Origin: Hoplostethus atlanticus
Taxonomy: Eukaryota > Chordata > Actinopteri > Trachichthyiformes > Trachichthyidae
DNA: 64,000 bases
Assembly: GCA_034670405.1 (NCBI GenBank)
Contig: JAXDDX010000001.1
Location: 110,001-174,000, forward strand
Direction: 5' to 3'
Both the position numbers and the translations under genes were made by a program. The first letter of the stretch is position 1, and every line of letters begins with the position of its first letter. Under the pieces are notes generated by a model, which did no database searches, was not told where the DNA came from, and saw nothing but the letters and a program-made list of their open reading frames with translations. This document shows positions 13,325-24,870 of this stretch, piece by piece.

Positions 13325-13430
13325 CATTTATGGACTTAGCCGACGCTCTGATCCAGGGAGACCTATAACGACTGAGCAGGTGGGGGTTCAGCGTCTTGCT
13401 TCAACGGGATTGATGATGGCTGGTGATGGA
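13325..13430 (-). mobile_element. SINE fragment with L2-like tail (minus strand)
   Basis: Contains, antisense, CCCTGGATCAGAGCGTCGGC and the body motif AAGCAAGACGCTGAACCC, as in the copies at 10322 and 48855. Confidence 0.6.
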
Positions 13431-13544
13431 TACATATTGGATGTTGTCGGCCAATCCAATAATGATGAGCATCCAGATTTGGCAAAACATCAAACACGTT
13501 GTCACTGGTTGACAGGATGGTGAACTGAGGTGAGGTAGAATATG

Positions 13545-13760
13545 AGGATCCAGACGGTGGTCGCCAAGGGGTTAGAAATGCCGGCTTGAGGCTGGATGCT
13601 TGCTAGTTCGAATCCCTGACTGTCTAGGGAACATCTGGGCAAGGCCAGTGAATGAGTAATGCTCTCCTCCCCCTCAACAAGCTGCCCTTGAGCAAGGCAC
13701 TCGTCGCTTCAATGGCTCCAGTGCAGGAGGGTGAAGCAGGGCTCTGCATGCTCAGTCAAT
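13545..13760 (+). mobile_element. tRNA-derived SINE
   Basis: The head region has GTCGCCAAGGGGTTAG (A-box-like) and AGTTCGAATCC (B box, 13605-13615). The body reads GTGAATGAGTAATGCTCTCC then CCTTGAGCAAGGCAC and GCTCCAGTGCAGG, a pattern I recognise from many percomorph SINE copies. Confidence 0.75.
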
Positions 13761-14039
13761 CGTCCCTTACCTTAGTGATCACTACATCTCTATGATTCAA
13801 AACAAGAAAGGTCCCTGCTGTGAGGGTCCAGGGAAGAAGGTGGGCTTTGAAGAGGGAATAAAATCTATGATATCAAAAATGTACGTCTAAGGTCTTGTTT
13901 TTAAAATGTTAAAAAGTTCATACTGTAACAACTAAAAACAACTCAAGTGTTTCAGCAGACTGACCTTCAGAGGGCCAAGAGGAATTCAACATTTTCTATT
14001 TAACATTCATGTCAACATTTCACCACAGGGGGCAGCGGC

Positions 14040-14165
14040 AGTCACGATCGGGGGTTTAGTGCTGAGCTCGAGGGCACTTCAGCGGGTACGCAATACCTCG
14101 GTTGTCGCCAGGATCAAACCTGTGACTTCCCGGTTACGTGACGGCCTCTCTAACAAGCAGATGGC
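14040..14165 (-). mobile_element. Diverged SINE fragment (minus strand)
   Basis: The minus strand carries AACCGGGAAGTCACAGGTTT and GATCCTGGCGAC, resembling the B-box region of the SINE at 48855-48993. Its right part has a degraded A-box region. Confidence 0.5.
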
Positions 14166-17100
14166 AATGATCATCTACCTTCCAGACCAGGCTGCGGTTT
14201 AAAATGGGGTACGGCTGCAGAGGTGTTAAAAACATCGGCTTCAGAGTTCAGTAACTTAAACCATGAGCGCGAGGGGGTGGCAGCGCCGAGCCCTGCAGCT
14301 TTGGTCCAATCAGAACCGCCTTCCATATTTAGGTCAAACTTCTCCGTAGGTGAGTTCAATCCCTCCCGTCAAAAGAGCTTTCAAATTTATGAGACGCACG
14401 CAGCAGATTTTATCACCGTTTTAGCGAATGAGCCCAGTTTGACCGTTTCCAAGCCCGGTCCCCGTCCCACAGGGTCCAAACCTAAGAATAAACAACGCCG
14501 GCTTCCAACCGAGAGTCGCCTTACCGTTCATAACTCGCTAAACGCCAGGACGGCCGGCCAAAACGGCAATACCCTCCACGGACGGGGTGTTGTGTTACGA
14601 AAGCGCCGAGGGAGGAAGAGCGGGGAAGTTGAATTAGTGCACGGTCGCAACGGCGGATTTAGCAAACTGATTCAATAAAAGGCAGCATGGCATTCCTCCC
14701 GTCTTATCTCATGTCTATCGGGGGAAGGAAACGTTGGAAGGAGGAGAAGCGTCTGAGAGCTCGATGCCCTTCCTGTGAGTCGACCCCCCTTTCCTCTTTT
14801 GTCTCCCTGCAAATTAGCCGGAGATTTTCCCTGGACAAATGGCCTTTCTCCCTCTCTCTCCACTCCCTCCTCCACCTCATGCCTCTGTATCTCCCCCACT
14901 TCCGCCCTCCATTATCTCCTGCTTCATTCCCTTCCCTCCTCTCCTTTATCTCTTTCTGTCTTGTTTCTGTTACAGTTCAGCCCAGCGCTCCAGCCGGCGG
15001 TAGCAGCAGCAGCACAACCTATTTTTACATCAGGCGGCCGGCAGCCACCGAGGCTGCAAAAATGCACGGCGCCGATGTGAACATTACAACAGGCCACTGG
15101 AGCACGCACCGCATGTAATCCCAAAACCAACTCGCAGTCACACACACACACACACACACACAATCACGGAGCAAACCTCGCTCAGATCCTCACAACAATC
15201 AAAGCCCCGGGCACACCGTAAAAACAACCGCATCCCACCGACCGCTGTTGAGAAAACAACCGTGTCATGATAGTGCACCGATAGCCGTGTGAACGTATAC
15301 ACACACACACAGGAGTGCACGTTTAAGGATTCAATCATCAACATATATCAATACATACACTGTTATTCATGTGTGTTGTACCAAACATGGATGTGTTTGT
15401 TCGTCAAGAGGAACAAACACACTGTGATGAAAGGATGTTCGGCGCCCTCGATGAGTATTTCCAGATATTTGGAGCCGCTGAAACACTGAGCCGAGTACCT
15501 GAAGTACACATGACTGGATGTAAAGAAACCAGCTGCTGTTTCACGTTAATGCCCGGCACGCAAAACCTTTCCACATCCTGTTTGGTGCGTGAGTCCGGCG
15601 ACTCTACAGTGACACTCTTCAGGGAACTCCCCCTCTATCCTCCCCCCCTGACCTCTGGCCCAAGGGTGCTACCATGGCTGTCAGGGTGGGGGGGGTGTTG
15701 AGGGCCTTGTTGTTCAGTGTTTACTGGGAGGAAGCAGTAAACGCCCAAGACAGCAGCAGACCTGGCTCATTAAACGCCTTAAAAACGAGCCTTACGGAAG
15801 TCAGAGCTCTAGAGGCGTCCTGCCGCACCTTGTTGTCGTTTGTTTACAAGGTGGAGAAGCTGCTAGGAGGGCGAGAGGCAAGTGGATATGGCAGGAGAAT
15901 TGGTCTGCCCGTGGACAAAGTGGTTTTTTGGAGGGGCTTCAGTTCCTCCGGGGGGCCTCCAGGAGGAGTGAAAGCTGCCTGCATTAAAAACCTCATCTCG
16001 ATTTCACTAAACCCTTGAAACTGGGACACTTGGGACTTGAAAATGACTCGCCGCTCTCCATTATTTAGGCAAGGATTTCAACTTCCCTCTCTCGTATTCC
16101 TCCTACTTTGCTTCACTCTCGTCTCTCTCTCTCTCTTATCCACCCCCCCATTTCCATTTCATCTCCCTCCATCCCCCAAGAGCCCCTGGTGATGAAGCAG
16201 AGGGGGAGGAGGGGGAGGGGGTGGGGTGGATAGATGAAGGCAGGGAATCAGGGTGCTCTTTGATCTTCTCTCTGCAGGACGGTTGCATCAGGGAGGATGG
16301 AGGGAGAAGACACAGAGAGTGATGCAGCAGGACCAGTACACCCACCACCACTCCCTGTTTGATGAGATTTACCTCACTGGTAGGGAGAGTGAAAGCTATG
16401 ATCATGTCTGTACACTCTCTCACTGGGCGAACGTCTACTTAATTAAATGAGCATACAATTAAACTGCCTCATGTTGCTGGGGGCCACCTGCACCCCAATC
16501 AAGGACTTCTGGGGGTCCTTCGGGACTCACCGTACTACACAATGGGAGTCTATGCAGCTAGCTGTACTTGCGTCATCCACAGGAAGCGGAGGAGGGATTT
16601 ATGGGATCAGTGAGCGAGGAAAAGGTAGAGTGATTAACTTGAGGAAAAGATACAATGGAGGATTTAGCAGATGAGGAGAGAGATGGCAAATAACCTATTG
16701 GCAGTAGGAGAGCAGGAATGTGAAAGGAGGTATTTATTTACTTCTGTCTACCTCTAGTTTTCATTCCCCCCCAATCACTCTGCATGCTGTATGTAATTAC
16801 AGTTTTTTAACATTTACTCATTTTTAGTTTTTAAAATACAAACTTCACAGTGTCAAACCGACCTTGAAATCAGCTGCTAACAAAGGCTAGCAAAGACGCC
16901 CCCAAATAAGACGTGGATGTGGCACGTTTTTGAGAGATGATTTCCTGGCAAAGAAAGGCTATTTCTTCCTCTGGGTGTCATTAGATTTGTCAGATTGACA
17001 GGAAGCTGATATGAAAACACTCAACTCGGCCTCAATGAAATAATAACTTTGACAAAACCAAATTAAGGCCTTGTGTTTACTGTGATGGACTGTGTGGGTA

Positions 17101-17318
17101 TTTTCAACTCTGTGGACATTGTTTTTCATACTGTACAAGAATGACTGCCAGCAAATGGTTTCTGATGGTAGGAAAACAAACCCTGACATCTCCAACTAGA
17201 AACTTAAAAACATGGTATCCATCCAACTGTGTCATTCTCCTCTCCACTGGTTTGAATGGGGACAACTGTGCAGTCAGGTGTGCTCAATGCAGCTTTGTAT
17301 ACAGCAACAGTACAGTCT

Positions 17319-17367
<49 letters not shown>

Positions 17368-17782
17368 CAAATCCCACGAAAGCAACACCTGTTGGGCCGA
17401 GGCTGCTAGCGGGAGCTCTCCTGGGGACGTGTTCAAACTTCAACCGGCCACTCCCCGGCTTTTCATTCACCCATCTGCCCACATTCACCGGGCCAATCTA
17501 CCCACAACGGCCTGCTTTTTCGGTGGCCGCCGACCGTCTGTTTTTTGCATTTGACCTGGTTGCTGAGGTGTCTGCATTGTGGAAGCGCAGCCCCATTCAA
17601 CCCAGACCTGTTGGAACCTGACGGATGAGAGCTTGGTGAGGTTTCCTCATATGTGGAAGTTATGTTTTGTGAAAACGTACAAAGACGGTGATTAGGACAT
17701 CTATTGTGTGAAAGCGGCCTTTTCTGATGAAGGGACACAGAACGCACAAGCAAGCAACAAGCAAAAAGCAAGCCGAAGCGGG

Positions 17783-17816
<34 letters not shown>

Positions 17817-20800
17817 CACCGATGATGATTTTACGCCAGTCTGATGTGTCGACTAATAACAGCAAGGCGTGCCACAACACTGATAACCCAAACGATGAGT
17901 TATGTTGGAACAACACCAACAGCTTTCTTATCCCTCCGTCCGACACTCCAGGCGTAACTGCTCTTAAAGTGAACGCAATCAAACACCTGCCAAAACGAGC
18001 TGCAGTGGCGCTCGGTGTCATGTTACATGGTGAGAAAGCCCTGTGTTGCATTGATGTGCCTTTTTCAGCGGATGACACAGATTTGGTTCAAAGGGGGGGA
18101 ATGAGAAGGAGGAAAAAAGCGGGAGGGGGAAGGGAGGGGCCGCGGGGAGGACGGTAGTTGTAATTACTGTAGCAGCGAGTTTAAACGAGGGGGATATTAG
18201 CTGTGTGGTTCGCTCACAGCAGGGGGGGTCTCACCGCAAAGACGGAGCAGCCGCGAAGAGAGAGAACGTCTCTGGTTAATGGAGTTCACTGCAGCACGAT
18301 TCACTCGAGGCTACGCTAGGCTACGCTAACTACGTTATCTATTTGAGCAGGAGGCTTTATCATGTTAGCTTGTGCTGAGCATGCAGCCAGATTTCGGCAC
18401 AATTGGCGCGGAGGTGTAAAGAATCAACACAGACACGCTTCAGGTTACACGATGCTACACGACACTAGCGTAGATTACCATGCAGTATTACTGTACGGTT
18501 AGCGTCACCGGCATTCCCACAATACCAGAAATTTGACTATGTTACCGACGCAAGCCTAAATATCATGGTTTCAATTTGAAATCGATTCCAGGGCACAAAA
18601 AGGAAAAATGTGAATGTTAAATTCATTGTTTAATGTAATGTATTTGATATAATTCTTTGGTGTTTAATGCAATAATAATCTTTGTTTTATTTGATTTATT
18701 TTCAGCTATTACAGTCATTTTGAGGAGGAGGAACTGAAACTACAGTGTTTCCCGTAGTACATGATCTGCTGGTGCACAACTTCCTTGGAGCATACGGTTA
18801 TTTTAAGTCATAATTTCAAGTAAAATTGTGGCAAATTTATTTACATGGGTTTAAATTTGTGTGTGTGTGAATTTAATACAAGCTGATGTGGCTCCGATGT
18901 GGTTTCCCAAAACCAGTTCTCTACCGTGCAACACTACATGCCAGAACTAAGACTACTAATTAGTCTGCAAACTCTCCTCAAACAGAAGCTGAATTTTTTT
19001 AGAAACTTAAAATAACTCATCAAAGGACGGTTCACAACCACAGAGAGAAGAGGAAATGGATAATAAGCACCGTGCTGATTGGTGCTGCAGTGTGTTACGG
19101 ACCACATGAGGAAGACAGAACATGAGGCAGATATACATTAAACAACACTGAAGTATCTCTAAGGTTTAGCTTATTTTCACATCCATACCAAAGATAAAAA
19201 ACACTTAAAGAGAGGAGATAAAAGAAACATGGAGATGAACCCTAATGAAAACAAATGTCTTGACAGATGAGTTGTAATTTGACTCAACTTGGCGTTTGAT
19301 TGACGACGCTGTGTTTAACAGGTTTAAGTGGACGGGGTCCTGCTCCATCACTTCCATTGGCCCAGATGGCCTCGTGTCCAACTAAGACTCCTAATGTCTT
19401 TAATCTCATCTGTGTGATTGGCCTGACACCACGTAAGTAGGCTCAGATTGAATCAGGCCCATTTGGACTATCAATTTCCTGTCACAAGGCTTTCACTAAA
19501 TGTGGTGGGCGTAGTGGTGGCGGTTCCTCAAGAAAGACAGACGAGTGGGAGTGTGACTGGAGGGTGGGGGTGAACCAATGAGACTCTTTCCTCTACCAGT
19601 TCAGACTACCTACCCAACAGACTTAGTTTGTTCGTTTAGCGTTACTGGACAAACAGAAAATGAGGTATTATTTATTTTCTAATCCTGGTATGTTACAAAA
19701 TAGATGTTTTCTCTACTTAAAGTCAAGAAGTCAAGTCACTTTGCTTTTATTTCTGACAGATTACACAGATCTTGTTATTCAATAGAGGCTTTTGCAGCAA
19801 CCACAGCTGGTGCCACCACGGAGCTCCATTAGAGGACTGGCTGTGTACAAATAATGGATAAATATATAACTACACTAGAAAAAGAGATACCTGAAAAACA
19901 CAGTGATGGTGTCGGTGTAGATCCATTCAGTAATGTTATAAGTAAAAGTGAATAGTATGATGGGGTAGATTTGGGCTACTGTCTTTCTTTAGCTCTAGTC
20001 TCTAGTCTCTAGTCTGAGCTCTAGTCAGCTCAGGTAACCTGAACAAACACAAATTAACCAAGCCAAAACCAACTAACTAACTAGCCAGCAGACTAATTTA
20101 CCAAAGCAAGCAATCAACCAAACCTCTACTGGATACATTAGCTAGTGTGTAAATCAGATGTGTTTACATCTGACAGTTTAAGTCAGTGGTGGTTGGTTAG
20201 CTAGCTAACAAACTGACCAAAGCATAAAATCCACCAGATGTATCAGGAAATGATCAGTTCCCAGAACCATCGCTAATCAATTCTTCTGAGACGTTTAGAA
20301 AGACAATCAATGTTTTCAGACACTGTTGCCCAAGAGCTGTGACCTCCAATATGGCCGCCAGAGGGTATACACTGGTGACATTCTGATACTAATACAATAA
20401 TTTAGCACAGGTACATTCCTGCATGAGGGTAAAGAAACAGTTTGACTGCTTGGAGATGAATTTATCTTCAGCGCCACAGAACATCCACCCCATAACCCAA
20501 TTAACTCAATTAACCCTCCCTGGCTGATCGTATAGAAGCAGCACATTCACACACACAGTGACACTGACACTGTGAAATGATGAGATCTCAATGTACACCC
20601 ACACTGAGAACATGCTCTGCCCTCTCACATTAATTATTACTCATCAACACTTCAGCAGGAGGATTCAGCCGTGATAACGCGTTGGTTTAGTTCATGTCGA
20701 CTGCACAGCGACATGCGTGCACCTCTAGCGGGAACACAGCACATTCAGACAGTTTTCTGCCTCCACTCAGAGATGGCACTTTCTGCCTGAGAGAGGTGTT

Positions 20801-21507
20801 AGAGTACTGAGCCCACTAGACATAACAACAACCAATTGATACAAATGAAGAAGTTAAGACTGAGTGAATTAGGGGAAATGATTATTTGGCCGCCGCTGTA
20901 GAGTGGGAAAGGAGCAGAGAGAGCAGAAAAACTGGCTGCCGATAGCACCTTGAACCCTGTCCAGTTGAACTGTATGACCAATGAGTGTCTCAGTACACCA
21001 CGTACAGCTGTCTGCTGGGATAAAGGCACACTGTACCGAGCTTCCTGAGAGAGGAAAGAGGGAATGCTCCAGAGAAAGACAGAATGAGAAGGAGATGAGG
21101 ATAATCCAGGGAACAGATGTTTGGGAGAGTGCGCTCGGCCGAGAGGATATGGATTATAGGGGTGGAAGTGCTAACAGGAACATGCAGGGCCTGGGGAAGG
21201 TTGCGTGATTAGCCAAAACAAGCCCACGCTGGCTAGCTAACGTAAAGGCCCTCCGAGGTAAAGGAGGCGGCTATTGCTTAAGCCACATGTAATGAAAGAG
21301 AGACCCATTCTGCTGTCGGAGAAAAGCTGGGATTTAAAGTAGCTCTGGAAATGCAATACACTTAAGTAGTGTACAGATGAAGCAGGCTGTGGAGGAGAAC
21401 GCAACAGGAAGAAGAAACACGGGTTTTTGCTGAGAGAACGAGCTGCACTTAGTTATTACTAAATGAAGAGGAACTGAGCACATCCTTTGGTGGAGCAGAC
21501 AGTCGTG
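14166..21507. other. Probable intron: largely unique sequence, no gene recognised
   Basis: CpG-containing, low-repeat segments at 14220-14670 and 17930-18300 could be conserved noncoding elements. AC runs at 15139-15162, 17322-17365 and 17783-17813. A hAT-like CAGTGTTTCCCGTAG occurs near 18743 without a recognisable partner end. I see no exons with convincing splice sites. Confidence 0.55.
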
Positions 21508-22000
21508 TTTCCACTGCAGGAAACACTTTTTTGAGCAGGACCTTTCTCAGCAGGAACCTTTTTAGTTCCCCAAAAAGAGTTCAAGTACCGGTGAGACTAT
21601 GAAAATAAGGAGTACGTGACAAAAGTGCGACTGTTTGGTTTAATACGTCATTTAGGTTCGCGACAACCCCCATAACGACAGCGCCAATTTCAACACAGCA
21701 AACATGGAGGACGTTCAAGCAGCTCTGGTGTTGATCTTTGTTGTGCTTTACTTTGGCATGAACGTGATATTAGAATCATTTTTGGAAACGAGACGCGCCG
21801 AAGTTGAGGCGAAGATTGAACAAGCGCGGCGGTTGCAGGACTTGACGATTTTTGCCTAGCTTGTATTGACCAATCAGAGTTGTTGAGTATTGCAACACCA
21901 CACCAATGGTTCCTGGTCGCCCAAAAACTACCCTGCTAGCAGGAACCTTTTTTGGGTCCAGGAACTATCCTTTTTGGGGGCTAGTTCCCCCGGTGGGAAA
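21508..22000. mobile_element. Putative non-autonomous DNA transposon (about 490 bp) containing a 51-codon ORF
   Basis: The ends resemble inverted copies of TTTCCACTG / TTTCCCACCGG. Several GGAACCTTTTT, GTTCCTGG and CCTGCTAGCAGG (palindrome) motifs cluster near both ends. The block resembles a fish repeat I have seen repeatedly, possibly PIF/Harbinger-related, but I cannot confirm the superfamily or a target duplication. Confidence 0.5.
21704..21859 (+). CDS. Small ORF inside the 21.5-22.0 kb element (51 aa, function unknown)
   Basis: ATG at 21704 to TAG at 21857-21859 gives 51 codons starting MEDVQAALVLIFVVLYFGMN, followed by an amphipathic charged segment (SFLETRRAEVEAKIEQARRL) and ending DLTIFA. 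The first 25 residues are hydrophobic enough for a membrane segment or a buried helix and the rest is coiled-coil-like. It fills the middle of the repeat element, so it may be the residual first exon of the element's ancestral protein rather than a host gene. No known domain recognised. Confidence 0.35.
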   Translation: MEDVQAALVLIFVVLYFGMNVILESFLETRRAEVEAKIEQARRLQDLTIFA

Positions 22001-22291
22001 GGTCAAAGTTCCTGGAACTACATACCAATAGCACTAAGTTCCTGGAGAGTTCAGCATCTACAAGGGATGAATGAGAACCGATGTGACGATTCACTAAGGG
22101 AAGCACTCCCTTGTGCGTAGTATTGTACGGAGTGCTGTGGAGTAAAACTAGCCTGTCCTCTTGGTAGCTGAGAGCTTTAGGATGTCTCATTGTGATTTAA
22201 AGACCAAGGACACACTCAGTCAGGGATGCATGTCAAGTATTCCCATGCTGCTGGGAGAGCTGACTACTAACACGTTGTGACAGGCAAGGCT

Positions 22292-22330
<39 letters not shown>

Positions 22331-22619
22331 GGGAACTAGACAGAGCAGTGTCCCCCTCATTCAAGTGGGAATAAATACACCTTCCCTACAACGCACACAG
22401 ACACATGCCTCAGGAGTAGGTGCCTTAATGCATGAGCTTCACAGCGCAAGATGACAGGCCTCGTCACGGGCCTCAAGGTTCTCACTCGCTCTGCCGGGTT
22501 CAGCTGGTGCACCGTAACGGCCCCGGTACTGTTACTGTAAGTATGTCCATATGGAGGATTTGAAGCTTTGAAAAGACTAGCTGTCTCCAAACCAAACCCA
22601 GGGTCTGTGGTGCTGATAA

Positions 22620-22655
<36 letters not shown>

Positions 22656-23399
22656 CCTGAACAGACACAAAACAACACACCTTTTAAACCCGAGGGTCTA
22701 GGCACTACCTGGAGCCATCCATCTCAGCCACAGGAGACAGTTCTCGTCCCTCAGGGCCTGGTTAAGAGCAGGGGGGACATCTGGATGGGAACCATCTGGT
22801 GACGGGGACTGTGCGGCTACTACTCCAACAGACAGGCAGGTCTGCTGGCCACACCACCAGAACAAAGGCAGGCTATAATCTGGGCCCCACAGCCCTGCAG
22901 GAGCCCCGCAGGAGCCCCGCAGGAGCCCCCAGTCTCTCTGCCCCAGACACAGCACCACACAGCTGGGGTCAGTCTCAAAGCTGCAGCCAGACGTCCAGAG
23001 GATTTGAGGCTGCGTGGTTGTCATGCAAGCGGAGGGCCCACCTACTGGTGCATGAGGCAAGGGTGGGCTGCTGTTACTGTTCAAATACAAGTCCAGATGT
23101 CCAGTTAGACTCTGTTAGACTAGTTAGTTAGATCGACTAGTCTCATCAGCATCAGCACTGCCAACCGAAATGTGGGAGAAAGCGAGGCAGCCAGTAGGGG
23201 AGACAGCCAATCAGATGATCATCTTGTCTTGTTGAATACAAGGAGGGATTGTGGGAGTTCCAGTAAGGTTGTATGAAAATTCATAACTATGTTAAATGTT
23301 CACAATAATTGAACTGTTATTGATTTCATCTTAATTTAAAGCTGTAGTGGGGAAAAAAGGACTAGGACCAAAACTGAGTCAACGAGAAAGGCTGTGAAT
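22001..23399. other. Noncoding sequence with microsatellites
   Basis: AC runs at 22295-22328 and 22621-22652, and an 11-bp tandem triplication (GCAGGAGCCCC) near 22900. Longest frame about 130 codons (22698-23090, minus) resembles nothing I know. Confidence 0.55.
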
Positions 23400-23461
23400 T
23401 GTCATTTTCTCTACCCACTTAATCCTTTTCAGGGTCACGGGGGGCCGGAGCCTATCCCAGC
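23400..23461. repeat. Dispersed teleost repeat fragment
   Basis: Reads CTACCCACTTAATCCTTTTC, AGGGTCACGGGGGGCCGGAG and CCTATCCCAGCATGCACTGG. This pattern is common across fish genomes; I do not assign a family. Confidence 0.5.
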
Positions 23462-23590
23462 ATGCACTGGCAGGTCACCGGTTCAAACATCAACAGCCAT
23501 GTGACTTATCAAAGCAGTCCTTGAGCAAGATCCGATCGCTCTGGACAAGAGCACGAGCCGTATGCCTTACGTGTAAATGTAAATAACGGG
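23462..23590 (+). mobile_element. SINE copy with L2-like tail
   Basis: CACCGGTTCAAACATC (B-box-like) is followed by GTCCTTGAGCAAGATC and the tail CGCTCTGGACAAGAGCACGA then GTGTAAATGTAAAT. It is preceded at 23405-23460 by another dispersed teleost repeat (GGGTCACGGGGGGCCGGAGC, CTATCCCAGCATGCA). Confidence 0.65.
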
Positions 23591-24705
23591 TGTTTCCCAT
23601 AGAGAGCATGAGGTTCGTGGAAAAACTGAACTGAGCTTCTCTTGAACAGATCAACAGTGAGCCGTCTGTACAGCGTCTGAGGACGGAGACAGGGATGAGG
23701 TAACCCTCCCTGTTCATCTTCCCCTGACATCTCAGCATAGCCTGACGGTCTGATGATCCAACCCAACGTCAAACACCATTACTCAGCTTCAGCACCATGA
23801 AGGCTTGCAGAGAAACATCCTTTTAGGTCCTGAATCGCCGGTTTGAGAAACACAGGAGAAGACGAATTAGCCGATGTGACACAAACCTTTAGCCTGGTGT
23901 GATCCCAAGTGTCAGAAGCGTAGTGTGACTGCAGGAGGGATGCGTCGCCCACGAGAGAGTAAAGCTCTGGTTAGCGAGCCCCCTGTCAGCCAGTACTGTC
24001 GGTACACAGTAAAGTGCCAGAGCTGCTGCTGCCCTGTCGTGGTGCGCGTCAGTCAAACAAGGGAAATCTGAGGAACTGCAACAATAATGCTGTCAAGGCT
24101 GCAACGTGTGGCGCGGGGTGGGAGCAAGCCAAAAAACAGGCATCTGTAGGGACTAAGTTGCATTCAAAGGATTCAGAGTGAAGTGAGTGTTTCATTTTAG
24201 AAACACGGCGGCAGAGTAAATTCAAACCACGTCACATTTAATCGCAGCAAAAGAGGCGAACACCAGTTTTTGAGTCTAGTGCACATTTGAAATAGCACAA
24301 TTAAAAGACAATGGAGCCCGAGTCTGACCTCAGATACTCAGATATTTGATAGTGTCATCTTGAATTGTATAGTATTAACGGTCTGATATCGTACGGTGGC
24401 CAGCCTGGGACAAGCTTGGAAACAAAGCATCATCTAGGGGTCACCTGACCGCACTACCAGACTCAAATAGCATACAGAAGCCAAGCCTTCCCATCAGCTT
24501 GCCAGCTGTCTTCCCGTCAGCGCTACCCCACTGTACAGTCATATCTCCGCTGTCGCTCGTCTCTGAACGCAGCTCAAATTACACAGGGCTGCAGCTACTG
24601 GCCATCTGCGGTGCATTATTAAAGTAATGATTCCAGGGGGCGTTAGATGATACCGATGGCATGAGGTAATGCTGACGGTTGTCGTAGTGCTGTGTTTCTG
24701 AGAAG

Positions 24706-24870
24706 TGCTGGCGGTGGCCCGGCGGTTAGGGAGACCGTTCAGTAACCAAAGGGTCACAAGACTGATCCCCGCAAGAGCCGACGTGTCCATCGAGAGCCAC
24801 GTGTCCTGTCGAAGGGTCCTCGATCAAGAGACTGAGCGCCCCCGGTCCGCTTACTCGTTGCACTTAGTTA
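24706..24870 (+). mobile_element. Diverged tRNA-derived SINE
   Basis: The head GGTGGCCCGGCGGTTAGGGA (A-box-like) is followed by AGACTGATCCCCGC (degraded B box). The body CACGTGTCCTGTCGAAGGGT and GATCAAGAGACTGAGCGCC matches, in sense, the antisense copy at 10322-10432. Confidence 0.65.

Noticed and set aside
14223-14678. 151-codon plus-strand frame
   Set aside because: No recognised domain, no clear splice or promoter context; composition typical of a chance frame in CpG-richer sequence.
18735-18960. hAT-like end CAGTGTTTCCCGTAG
   Set aside because: No matching opposite terminus or 8-bp target duplication could be found.
22698-23090. 130-codon minus-strand frame
   Set aside because: No recognised motifs and includes a local tandem triplication; likely chance.
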